Positions 13,666-20,530 of a stretch of 20,530 nucleotides of DNA are shown piece after piece (the stretch's first letter is position 1; every line of letters starts with the position of its first letter). The notes under the pieces are model-generated. The model did not search any database. It was not told the origin of the DNA and saw nothing but the letters and a program-made list of their open reading frames with translations. This DNA comes from Chitinophagaceae bacterium (GTDB taxonomy: Bacteria > Bacteroidota > Bacteroidia > Chitinophagales > Chitinophagaceae). The position numbers and the translations under genes are program-made. The stretch covers positions 1-20,530 of the forward strand of contig CANLED010000008.1 in NCBI GenBank assembly GCA_947489175.1, written 5' to 3'.

Positions 13666-16440
13666 TTAAACAACAACATTTATCATTTTGTTCTTGATAA
13701 AAATGATCTTTTTCGGCGGTTTGCCTTCCAACCATTTTATAATCATGGGTTCCTTTAAAACAATCGCCTCAACTTCCTCTTGTGTTGCACTCAATTCAAG
13801 GTTTATTACAATCCTCGTTTTACCATTTACTGCAACAGGATACTCCTTGCTGGTCTCTATTAAATATTTTTCTTCAAGCACCGGATATTCAGCATCCAAT
13901 ACTGATCCAACGTTTCCTAACTGACTCCACAATTCCTCGCAAATATGAGGAGCATAGGGAGTTAAGATAACAAGGAATTTTTCGAGTAATTCTTTGGCAT
14001 GACAGTTCAAGTCTGTAAGCTCATTCACCCCAATCATAAACCCACTAACTGCAGTATTAAAGGAGAAACGCGCAGTGTCTTCTTCAACCTTTTTCAACAT
14101 CTTATAAAACACCTTCCACGATGCAGCATCTGCAGCGGATGTATTGACTACCAACCCCTTTTCTACATCAAAAAATAAACGCCAGAATTTTTTTATAAAA
14201 CGATGTACACCTTCAATTCCTTTGGTATCCCATGGTTTGTCTTGTTCAACCGGACCCAAAAACATTTCATACATCCTGAAAGTATCTGCGCCATATTTCA
14301 CTACAATATCATCCGGATTCACCACATTGAAATAACGTTTGCTCATTTTCTCCAAGCGGCCGCCACATTTATACACCCCATCTTCTGTAATAAATTCAGC
14401 ACCTAAAAAATCAGGCTTCCATTTTTTGAAACCTTCCATATTCAATTCAAACCCATCTACCAAACTTACGTCTACATGTATTTCATCTGTTTCATAAGCA
14501 TCTTTCAATCCAGCTGAAACAAATTGTTTTGTTCCCCTCACCCGATAAACAAGCCTAGAATCTCCGCCTATTTTTCCTTGGTTAACAAGTCTTTTGAAGG
14601 GCTCATCAAAGCCAATATATCCCAAATCAAACATCACTTTGGTCCACATCCTGCTGTAAAGCAAATGTCCAACCGCATGTTCTGTGCCACCTATGTAAAT
14701 ATCCACCTGACCCCAATAATCACTGGCTTCCCTGCTGCAAAATTCATGTTCATTTTTAGGGTCCATATACCGTAAAAAATACCAGCTACTGCCTGCATAT
14801 CCGGGCATTGTATTCACTTCCCTAATGCCACCTTCGTACTGCACCCAATCCGGAAGATTGGCAAGGGGACCTTGTGCATCAGGACCCGGCTTTAGGTCAG
14901 TCATTGGCGGCAATTCTACTGGTAAAGAAGCCTCAGAAAGTGGTTCTGCAACATCACCCTTCCATACAATAGGAAAAGGTTCCCCCCAATAGCGTTGACG
15001 GCTAAAAGCAGCATCGCGCATCCGGTAATTTGTTTGGCGCTTACCAATCCCAATTTCTTCAATTTTATTGAGCGCAACAACCATGGCTTCTGTCATCAAC
15101 AAACCATCCAAGAAACCACTATTTTCCAAACGCGCTTCCTTGGTAGGATTGGCTTCCTTCCCATCAAAAAAATCACCGATAATATTTGTTACGGGAATAT
15201 CAAAATGCTGGGCAAACTTAAAATCACGCTCATCGCCACAGGGTACCGCCATGATGGCGCCTGTTCCATAGCCTGCAAGCACATATTCGCTGATCCAAAT
15301 TGGAATCAATACGCCATTAAATGGATTTTTACAATAAGAGCCACTGAAAACACCACTTATTTTTTTCTCTGCCATCCGTTCACGCTCACTCCTGCTGTTA
15401 ACATACTCAACATATTGAGAAACGGCGTCAGCTTGAACTTCAGTAGTAATTTGACTTACCAACTCATGTTCAGGAGCAATAACCATAAAATCAACCCCAA
15501 AAATAGTATCCGGCCTGGTTGTATACACTTTCAAATTCTTCCCTAAAGCAAGTTCATTTTCTGAATTGATTTCAAAATCAATTTCTGCACCAAAGCTTTT
15601 GCCAATCCAATTGCTTTGCATGTCTTTCATGCTTTCGCTGTAATCAACCGTTTCTAATCCTGCTAACAAGCGTTCAGCATACTCTGTTATGCGCAAATAC
15701 CATTGACGCAACTTTTTCTTCACAACGGGATGCCCTCCCCTTTCGCTCACCCCATTAATCACTTCATCATTGGCTAACACTGTACCCAATGCTTCACACC
15801 AATTCACCTCACCAACACCGCAAAAGGCAAGTCGATATTTCATCAACACAGATTCTTTATCAGCTTCATTGAAACTATTCCAGTCGGATGCAGAAAAAAA
15901 GAGCTTTTTGTCACCTGGGCAGGCAATTGATGGATTTCCCTCTTTTGAAAAAATCAGAACAAGCTCATCAATTCTTTTTGCAGTTTGAGATTTTCTATCA
16001 AACCAAGCATCAAAAAGTTGCAAAAATATCCATTGGGTCCATTTATAGTAATCAGGGTTAGATGTTCTTACCTCTCGGTTCCAATCGTAACAAAAGCCAA
16101 TCTTATCCAACTGGCTGATAAAATTTTCAATATTTTGGTTGGTTGAAATTGCAGGTGCTATGCCATGTTCAATGGCATATTGTTCGGCAGGCAAACCAAA
16201 TGAATCGAACCCCATTGGATGCAATACATTAAATCCTTTTAGGCGTTTGTACCTGCTAAAAATATCGCTGGCGATATAACCCAAAGGATGCCCAACGTGC
16301 AGGCCTGCACCACTAGGATACGGGAACATATCCAACACATAGTATTTAGGCTTTGAAGGGTCATTCTTGACGCTATATGAATTGTTTTGCTTCCAGGCAT
16401 CTTGCCACTTTTTCTCTATAGACCTAAAACCATATTCCAT
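13666..16440 (-). CDS. leuS: Leucine--tRNA ligase
   Basis: Class Ia synthetase charging tRNA-Leu, with a CP1 editing domain that hydrolyses mischarged tRNA. The HIGH-type motif is HVGH (48-51) in FPYPSGAGLHVGHPLGY. The editing-site threonine-rich peptide is TTRPDT (307-312). The KMSKS loop reads KMSKR (698-702). At 924 residues it is longer than E. coli LeuS (860) because of two insertions: one around 130-190, before VNWCEALGTVLANDEVINGVSERGG, and one of about 60 residues just before the KMSKR loop. Both are characteristic of Bacteroidota LeuS. The C-terminus ends in the usual short basic tRNA-binding tail. It is the first gene of the leftward leuS-hypothetical-M23(-ruvB) set and is divergent from ftsX. 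Confidence 0.97.
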   Translation of the reverse strand: MEYGFRSIEKKWQDAWKQNNSYSVKNDPSKPKYYVLDMFPYPSGAGLHVGHPLGYIASDIFSRYKRLKGFNVLHPMGFDSFGLPAEQYAIEHGIAPAISTNQNIENFISQLDKIGFCYDWNREVRTSNPDYYKWTQWIFLQLFDAWFDRKSQTAKRIDELVLIFSKEGNPSIACPGDKKLFFSASDWNSFNEADKESVLMKYRLAFCGVGEVNWCEALGTVLANDEVINGVSERGGHPVVKKKLRQWYLRITEYAERLLAGLETVDYSESMKDMQSNWIGKSFGAEIDFEINSENELALGKNLKVYTTRPDTIFGVDFMVIAPEHELVSQITTEVQADAVSQYVEYVNSRSERERMAEKKISGVFSGSYCKNPFNGVLIPIWISEYVLAGYGTGAIMAVPCGDERDFKFAQHFDIPVTNIIGDFFDGKEANPTKEARLENSGFLDGLLMTEAMVVALNKIEEIGIGKRQTNYRMRDAAFSRQRYWGEPFPIVWKGDVAEPLSEASLPVELPPMTDLKPGPDAQGPLANLPDWVQYEGGIREVNTMPGYAGSSWYFLRYMDPKNEHEFCSREASDYWGQVDIYIGGTEHAVGHLLYSRMWTKVMFDLGYIGFDEPFKRLVNQGKIGGDSRLVYRVRGTKQFVSAGLKDAYETDEIHVDVSLVDGFELNMEGFKKWKPDFLGAEFITEDGVYKCGGRLEKMSKRYFNVVNPDDIVVKYGADTFRMYEMFLGPVEQDKPWDTKGIEGVHRFIKKFWRLFFDVEKGLVVNTSAADAASWKVFYKMLKKVEEDTARFSFNTAVSGFMIGVNELTDLNCHAKELLEKFLVILTPYAPHICEELWSQLGNVGSVLDAEYPVLEEKYLIETSKEYPVAVNGKTRIVINLELSATQEEVEAIVLKEPMIIKWLEGKPPKKIIFIKNKMINVVV

Positions 16441-16572
16441 CGAAGTTGCTTTAAACGGGTTTTTGACATGTTGAACAACCCCAGGTTTTCCGCATTACCT
16501 TGAGTCTTTTTTGCATCCACACTTAAGGTTTAACAGGCGTTCAACATGTTAAATTTTAATATATAATATGTT
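16441..16572. promoter_or_regulatory. Divergent leuS/ftsX region with two GTTCAACATGTTGAAC-like dyads
   Basis: The 132-bp region separates leuS (leftward) from ftsX. ACATGTTGAAC at 16466-16476 and its exact reverse complement GTTCAACATGT at 16539-16549 form an 11-bp inverted repeat 62 bp apart. Each arm is part of a site resembling the 16-bp palindrome GTTCAACATGTTGAAC: 13/16 matches at 16461-16476 and 14/16 at 16539-16554. This arrangement suits two dimeric-regulator sites flanking divergent promoters. No other feature explains it. Confidence 0.5.
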
Positions 16573-17538
16573 ATGACCATGCAAAAATACATAAACACTT
16601 TAAAATTGTTATTTTTGAAGCCGGAACACAACAAAATAGATGTTGAAACAAATCAAAATCGCATGACACCACAAAGTAAATCATCAATGAAACGGAGCAA
16701 ACCCTCCTATTTTATGGCTATTTTAGGCGTGGCACTTGTGCTTTTTATTTTGGGTATGTTGGGATGGATTGTTATAAATGCCAGCAAATTGGAAAACTAT
16801 TTTATGGGTAGCGTTCAGGTTCATGCCTTTATTCGTGAAGGTAGCCCACAACGAGAAATTGATGTTGTCCTCAATAACATCGCCAACAAGCCTTATGCCA
16901 AAGACGTTGAATTCATCACCAAAGAAATGGCAAGGTCCAAATTTATTGGAGATGGCAACGACGATTGGAACAAGGTGTTAGACTATAATCCACTTCCAGC
17001 CAGCATTGATTTTTATTTGGAACCGATGTATGTAAACAAAGACAGCATCAAAATCATCACTTCAGAAATAATAAAAAATTTCATCGTTAGCGAAGTAAAA
17101 TATCCAGACGCTGTTGTAAGCAACTTAAATGACATCGTGCGAAAGGTAGGATTAGTCCTGCTTGCCATTGCTGGTGTTTTGGCTATCATTGTCATCATTT
17201 TAATTGACAATACGATCAAATTGGCAATGTTTTCAAACCGATTCCTAATCAAAACCATGCAAATGGTAGGTGCTACAAGATGGTTTATATCAAAGCCATT
17301 CGACAAAAGGGCGATGCTTAATGGGTTAATTAGCGCTATCTTGGCCATCATATCTATCGCACTGATTATATACGGTGTCGAAAATTATTGGTTGCCAGAA
17401 ATGAAAGCCTTGCGCGACAATAGAATGCTTGCTTTGCTTTTCCTTGGAATCACCGTCATAGGGATCAGCATAACGTTTATCAGCACGCACAGAAGCGTAA
17501 CAAAATATTTAAAAATGAAATTAGACGACCTATATTAA
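16573..17538 (+). CDS. ftsX: Cell division protein FtsX (ABC transporter permease-like)
   Basis: Inner-membrane partner of the ATPase FtsE; the complex activates peptidoglycan hydrolases at the division septum. Topology is classical: TM1 at 46-69, a periplasmic loop of about 120 residues, then TM2 (192-213), TM3 (248-268) and TM4 (284-304). The cytoplasmic coupling segment IKTMQMVGATRWFISKPF (226-243) is the FtsX signature. The start is uncertain. The first ATG is given, but family members usually begin about 15 residues before the PSYF that opens TM1, matching an internal ATG at 16663 (MTPQSKSSMKRSKPSYF). A -7-like TATTTTTG lies at 16610-16617, inside the longer form. FtsE is not in the window. 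DUF3098 and uppP follow at 18 and 21 bp, forming one operon. Confidence 0.92.
   Translation: MTMQKYINTLKLLFLKPEHNKIDVETNQNRMTPQSKSSMKRSKPSYFMAILGVALVLFILGMLGWIVINASKLENYFMGSVQVHAFIREGSPQREIDVVLNNIANKPYAKDVEFITKEMARSKFIGDGNDDWNKVLDYNPLPASIDFYLEPMYVNKDSIKIITSEIIKNFIVSEVKYPDAVVSNLNDIVRKVGLVLLAIAGVLAIIVIILIDNTIKLAMFSNRFLIKTMQMVGATRWFISKPFDKRAMLNGLISAILAIISIALIIYGVENYWLPEMKALRDNRMLALLFLGITVIGISITFISTHRSVTKYLKMKLDDLY
16610..16617 (+). promoter_or_regulatory. Candidate -7 element (TAnnTTTG) inside the 5' end of the long ftsX frame
   Basis: TATTTTTG fits the Bacteroidota -7 consensus, 45 bp before the internal ATG at 16663. If used, it would place transcription start after the first ATG and make 16663 the real ftsX start. 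I see no TTG-type -33 element at the proper spacing, so the support is weak. Confidence 0.25.
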
Positions 17539-17556
17539 CAATTTAAAAAAAATAAA

Positions 17557-17796
17557 ATGGAAAATAAAAACATTACCCTTTTTGGAAAAGAAAATCTACG
17601 TTGGATGATTATTGGAGCAGTTGTAATCATTCTTGGCTTATTTCTCATGGCGGGAGGAAAAAGTGAAGACCCCAATGTTTTCTCTGTAAATGAAGTTTAT
17701 GGAACTATGCGGATTACCGTTGCGCCTATTTTAATTATGGTTGGACTAATCATCGAAATTTTTGCAATCATGAAAAAAGAGAAATCAAAATCATAA
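17557..17796 (+). CDS. DUF3098 family small membrane protein
   Basis: A 79-residue protein with two predicted membrane helices, about 15-33 (MIIGAVVIILGLFLMAGG) and 50-71 (TVAPILIMVGLIIEIFAIM). A short periplasmic or cytoplasmic loop between them contains SEDPNVFSVNEVYGTMRI, and the C-terminus is lysine-rich. The NLRWM...GLFLMAGG and NEVYxxxRIT..P pattern is that of DUF3098, a family restricted to Bacteroidota and regularly placed between ftsX and uppP. The function is unknown; context points to the cell envelope or division. It is 18 bp after ftsX and 21 bp before uppP. Confidence 0.87.
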   Translation: MENKNITLFGKENLRWMIIGAVVIILGLFLMAGGKSEDPNVFSVNEVYGTMRITVAPILIMVGLIIEIFAIMKKEKSKS

Positions 17797-17817
17797 TTAA
17801 AACAACAAGACATTTTC

Positions 17818-18612
17818 ATGGATTTATTTCATGCCGTAATTTTGGCAATTATTGAAGGACTCACTGAGTTCTTACCAGTTTCATCAACCGGCCACATGGC
17901 CATTGCATCAGCATTTTTCCACATAGAAAACGATGCATTTACAAAGCTTTTTGAGGTGGTAATTCAGCTTGGTGCAATACTTTCAGTTGTTGTACTTTAT
18001 TGGAAGAAGTTTTTCGATTTCAAAAAAATCGCATTCTATGTCAAACTGTTTATCGCCATTATTCCGGCTTTATTCGTAGGAGCCTTGTTCAAGAAGCACA
18101 TTGACAATGTCCTTGAAAACCCATTGTTTATTTCAATCGTATTGTTAACGGGTGGAATTATATTGATGTTTGTCGACAATTGGTTCAAAGAAAGTGAAAT
18201 AAAAACCGAAGAAGAAATAACACCCAAAAAGGCTTTCTTAATCGGATTATATCAAGTGTTGGCTGTTATTTTTCCGGGACTAAGCCGCAGTGCAGCTACC
18301 ATCATTGGTGGCATGCAATTGAAACTTACAAGATCGCTCGCTGCAGAGTTTTCTTTTTTCCTCGCTGTACCAACTATGATGGCAGCAACTGTTAAAAGTA
18401 TCTATGACATTTGGAAAGATGAGCCAGCTGTGCTGAATACCCAAGGAATACAATACTTACTGATAGGGAGTTTAGTAGCCTTCATAGTTGCCCTAATTGC
18501 GATCAAATTTTTCATTGGGTTCCTCCAAAAATATGGTTTTAGGTGGTTTGGAGTATATAGAATACTACTAGGAACACTCCTAATTGGACTTATTTTAATG
18601 GGAAAACTTTGA
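17818..18612 (+). CDS. uppP: Undecaprenyl-diphosphate phosphatase
   Basis: Multi-pass membrane enzyme of the BacA/UppP family that removes a phosphate from C55-PP, regenerating the lipid carrier for peptidoglycan and surface glycan synthesis; the activity also confers bacitracin tolerance. The 264 residues match the family. The two catalytic signatures are EGLTEFLPVSSTGH (13-26) and PGLSRSAATI (153-162), with glutamates E13/E17, H26 and R157 in the expected positions. It is the last gene of the ftsX-DUF3098-uppP operon. In many Bacteroidota truB comes next; here a transporter gene follows instead after 69 bp. Confidence 0.96.
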   Translation: MDLFHAVILAIIEGLTEFLPVSSTGHMAIASAFFHIENDAFTKLFEVVIQLGAILSVVVLYWKKFFDFKKIAFYVKLFIAIIPALFVGALFKKHIDNVLENPLFISIVLLTGGIILMFVDNWFKESEIKTEEEITPKKAFLIGLYQVLAVIFPGLSRSAATIIGGMQLKLTRSLAAEFSFFLAVPTMMAATVKSIYDIWKDEPAVLNTQGIQYLLIGSLVAFIVALIAIKFFIGFLQKYGFRWFGVYRILLGTLLIGLILMGKL

Positions 18613-18681
18613 TACAAGTTAATTAAGGGATATACCTAATCCATCTTTTTTTCTTATCTTCCTTGCCAACAACTGAGAAAT

Positions 18682-20013
18682 ATGGAAAAAGGATCAAAGA
18701 AAGTTGAAAATGCGTGGGCCATGTATGACTGGGCAAACAGCTCTTATAACTTGGTTATAACGTCAACAATTTTCCCAGCTTATTATGTAGCTGTTACAAC
18801 CAACAAGGTTAATACTGAGCTTTCTTATGTCAATTTTTTTGGACTAAAAATCATCAACACTGCACTTCAAAATTATACGTTGGGCATTGTATTCCTACTT
18901 GTTGCTTTTATGTCGCCTATTCTTTCTTCCATTGCAGACTATCGAGGAAATAAAAAATCTTTCATGCGCTTCTTCACTTTTATGGGAGCAGCATCTTGCA
19001 GTACTTTGTTTTTTTTTACACCAGAACGCATTGAATTTGGGATGATCACATTTGCGATTGCAGCACTTGGTTTTTGGAGCAGCCTGGTTTTTTATAACTC
19101 ATATTTGCCAGACATTGCACCACCCCAAGACCGTGACAGGGTAAGTGCCAAGGGGTTCGCAATGGGTTATATTGGCAGCGTTATTTTACAAATAATCTGC
19201 TTTATCATATTGCTAAAGCCAGGTTTATTTGGATTAGATACATCAGACAAAACAATAGGAGCAAGGATGTCATTTTTATTGGTAGGTTTATGGTGGTTCG
19301 GCTTTGCCCAAATTACATTCAAGGCACTGCCATCCAATTCCGTTTCCAATAAAAAAATGAAAAAACACATACTTGCCAATGGCTTTCACGAACTTAAGCT
19401 TGTGTGGAATCAGGTAAAAGAATTGCCTGCTCTCAAAAGATATTTATTCTCTTTCTTTTTGTTTAGCGTGGGTGTTCAAACAGTCATGTTGGTTGCAGCA
19501 AGTTTCAGCAAAAAAGAAATATTCCCTAAAGATGAAGATGAGCCAAAGCTTTTGTTAACAATCATCCTCATTCAACTTGTAGCAATTTTTGGCGCAATCA
19601 TCATGAGTAAATTGTCAAAAAAAATAGGCAATATTCCAACCCTGTTGGTGGCTGTTTCAATTTGGATCTGCATTTGCATTACGGCATATTTTGTAACGTC
19701 GCAAGTGCAATTTTACTTTCTTGCAGTGTTCGTAGGATTGGTGATGGGAGGGATACAATCTATGAGCAGAAGCACTTATGCTAAACTGTTGCCCAAGACA
19801 GATGATACAACTTCCTTCTTTAGCTTTTATGATGTTACAGAAAAAATAGCGCTAACAATTGGGTTGTTCTTATTTGCAAGTAATGAAGAATTGACAGGCA
19901 GCATGAGAACTTCTATTCTTGTTTTAATGTGTTTTTTCATACTCAGTTTTTTTGCACTTTTACATACTAGAAAAACCATTACAAAAGAAAAATATGCAGA
20001 TTTATTCAATTGA
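18682..20013 (+). CDS. MFS transporter, UMF1/Atg22-like family
   Basis: A 443-residue inner-membrane protein with about 12 hydrophobic helices. The N-terminal AWAMYDWANSSYNLVITSTI (11-30) is the hallmark of the UMF1 (unknown major facilitator) branch related to yeast vacuolar effluxer Atg22. MGGIQSMSRSTYAKLLPK, near residue 355, is another conserved block of this group. Substrates of bacterial members are not established; export of amino acids or other metabolites is inferred from Atg22 only. The start ATG at 18682 precedes the conserved motif by the usual short, lysine-rich leader. Its 3' end overlaps the next gene by 20 bp, so the two are co-transcribed and probably co-translated. Confidence 0.88.
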   Translation: MEKGSKKVENAWAMYDWANSSYNLVITSTIFPAYYVAVTTNKVNTELSYVNFFGLKIINTALQNYTLGIVFLLVAFMSPILSSIADYRGNKKSFMRFFTFMGAASCSTLFFFTPERIEFGMITFAIAALGFWSSLVFYNSYLPDIAPPQDRDRVSAKGFAMGYIGSVILQIICFIILLKPGLFGLDTSDKTIGARMSFLLVGLWWFGFAQITFKALPSNSVSNKKMKKHILANGFHELKLVWNQVKELPALKRYLFSFFLFSVGVQTVMLVAASFSKKEIFPKDEDEPKLLLTIILIQLVAIFGAIIMSKLSKKIGNIPTLLVAVSIWICICITAYFVTSQVQFYFLAVFVGLVMGGIQSMSRSTYAKLLPKTDDTTSFFSFYDVTEKIALTIGLFLFASNEELTGSMRTSILVLMCFFILSFFALLHTRKTITKEKYADLFN

Positions 20014-20530
20014 TGCAGGTCTGTTTAAGCTTGATGGGGGTGCGATGTTTGGTGTTGTTCCCAAAAGCCTTTGGCAAAAAGAAACCCCAGCCGATGAAAA
20101 TAATATGTGTACATGGTCAATGAGGTGCATGCTTATCATAGATGGAAATAAAAAGATATTGATAGACACTGGCATGGGAAACAAGCAGTCTGAAAAATTT
20201 TTTAGTCACTACTATCCGCATGGAGAGGCCTCTTTGGTATCATCTCTCCAAGAACATGGCGTATCACCATCAGATATTACTGATGTAATCCTTACGCATC
20301 TTCACTTTGATCATTGTGGTGGTGCGGTATCCCTCATTAACGAAAAACTTGTAACAACATTTCCAAAAGCAACCTATTGGAGCAACAAAACCCATTGGAA
20401 CGATGCCAATCATCCCAATGCACGAGAAAAAGCGTCATTCTTCAAAGAAAATATTTTGCCTATTCAAGAAAGTGGTCATTTGAAATTTATAGAAGAACTA
20501 CCAGGGGAGAGAACCCCTTTCACTGAAAAC
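19994..20530 (+). CDS. Metallo-beta-lactamase-fold hydrolase, N-terminal part (cut by window edge)
   Basis: The frame from the ATG at 19994 stays open to the last base (179 codons), so the gene continues beyond the window. The N-terminus MQIYSIDAGLFKLDGGAMF leads into the core strand ILIDTG (55-60). The zinc motif THLHFDHCGG (101-110) carries the full HxHxDH set H102, H104, D106 and H107, and a further conserved histidine, H134, lies in NKTHW. The general family is secure: a zinc hydrolase of the type annotated as quorum-quenching lactonase-like or glyoxalase II-like. The substrate cannot be named. It overlaps the UMF1 transporter gene by 20 bp in another frame, which implies coupling. The C-terminal zinc ligands lie outside the window. 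Confidence 0.88.
   Translation, partial: MQIYSIDAGLFKLDGGAMFGVVPKSLWQKETPADENNMCTWSMRCMLIIDGNKKILIDTGMGNKQSEKFFSHYYPHGEASLVSSLQEHGVSPSDITDVILTHLHFDHCGGAVSLINEKLVTTFPKATYWSNKTHWNDANHPNAREKASFFKENILPIQESGHLKFIEELPGERTPFTEN

Noticed and set aside
14335..14349. KMSKR instead of KMSKS in LeuS as a damaging change
   Set aside because: The rest of the loop and protein are intact, and variation at the last position is tolerated in class I synthetases; it looks like a lineage variant.
14995..15546. 183-codon plus-strand open frame opposite leuS
   Set aside because: It lies wholly inside the well-supported leuS gene on the other strand, shows no family motif, and is a by-product of leuS codon use. 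The same applies to other antisense frames inside fumC, ald, copA, recQ and uppP.
1..20530. CRISPR arrays, transposases, prophage genes, tRNAs, defence systems
   Set aside because: I looked for spaced repeats, integrase or transposase motifs and cloverleaf-like segments in the gaps and found none; nearly all of the window is filled by identifiable chromosomal genes.

Overview
The window is AT-rich, densely packed chromosomal DNA from a member of the Bacteroidota, most likely the Chitinophagia/Chitinophagaceae side. The clues are the run leuS | ftsX-DUF3098-uppP, a leucyl-tRNA synthetase with the two Bacteroidota-type insertions, an RprY-like response regulator, a Bacteroidota-style alanine dehydrogenase next to tsaE, and near-absence of Shine-Dalgarno sequences. 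I see no insertion sequence, prophage, CRISPR array, tRNA or rRNA. This is mainly a housekeeping region.

Layout. Bases 1-1550 (+) hold the 3' end of gltX, a stand-alone cobalamin-binding domain and an enoyl-CoA hydratase, spaced 10 bp apart like one operon. Class II fumarase follows at 1621-3021 (+) behind its own candidate promoter. A leftward block (3073-5840) carries a sugar-phosphate nucleotidyltransferase and the pair tsaE-ald. A divergent 143-bp region separates tsaE from a rightward pair, a copper-type P-ATPase and a RecQ helicase (5984-10019). A 325-bp gap with no convincing gene precedes an orphan OmpR-type response regulator (10345-11052), which has a strong terminator. Between it and ruvB lies the decayed C-terminal end of a sensor histidine kinase on the minus strand, and the terminator sits inside that relic.

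The minus strand from 16440 to 11311 reads leuS, an unrecognised 174-residue protein, a cytoplasmic-looking M23 metallopeptidase (ATGA-coupled to it) and ruvB. The 132-bp divergent leuS/ftsX region holds two copies of an imperfect dyad whose combined form is GTTCAACATGTTGAAC. Rightward from there come ftsX, a DUF3098 membrane protein and uppP (cell division and envelope lipid-carrier recycling), then a UMF1-type MFS transporter overlapping a metallo-beta-lactamase-fold hydrolase that runs off the right edge.

I did not find a clear new multi-gene system. The points most worth checking are non-coding or relic: the kinase relic with its embedded terminator, the dyads between leuS and ftsX, a perfect palindrome abutting the ruvB start codon, the antisense-oriented terminator in the recQ/response-regulator gap, and the coupled unknown protein plus M23 peptidase pair.
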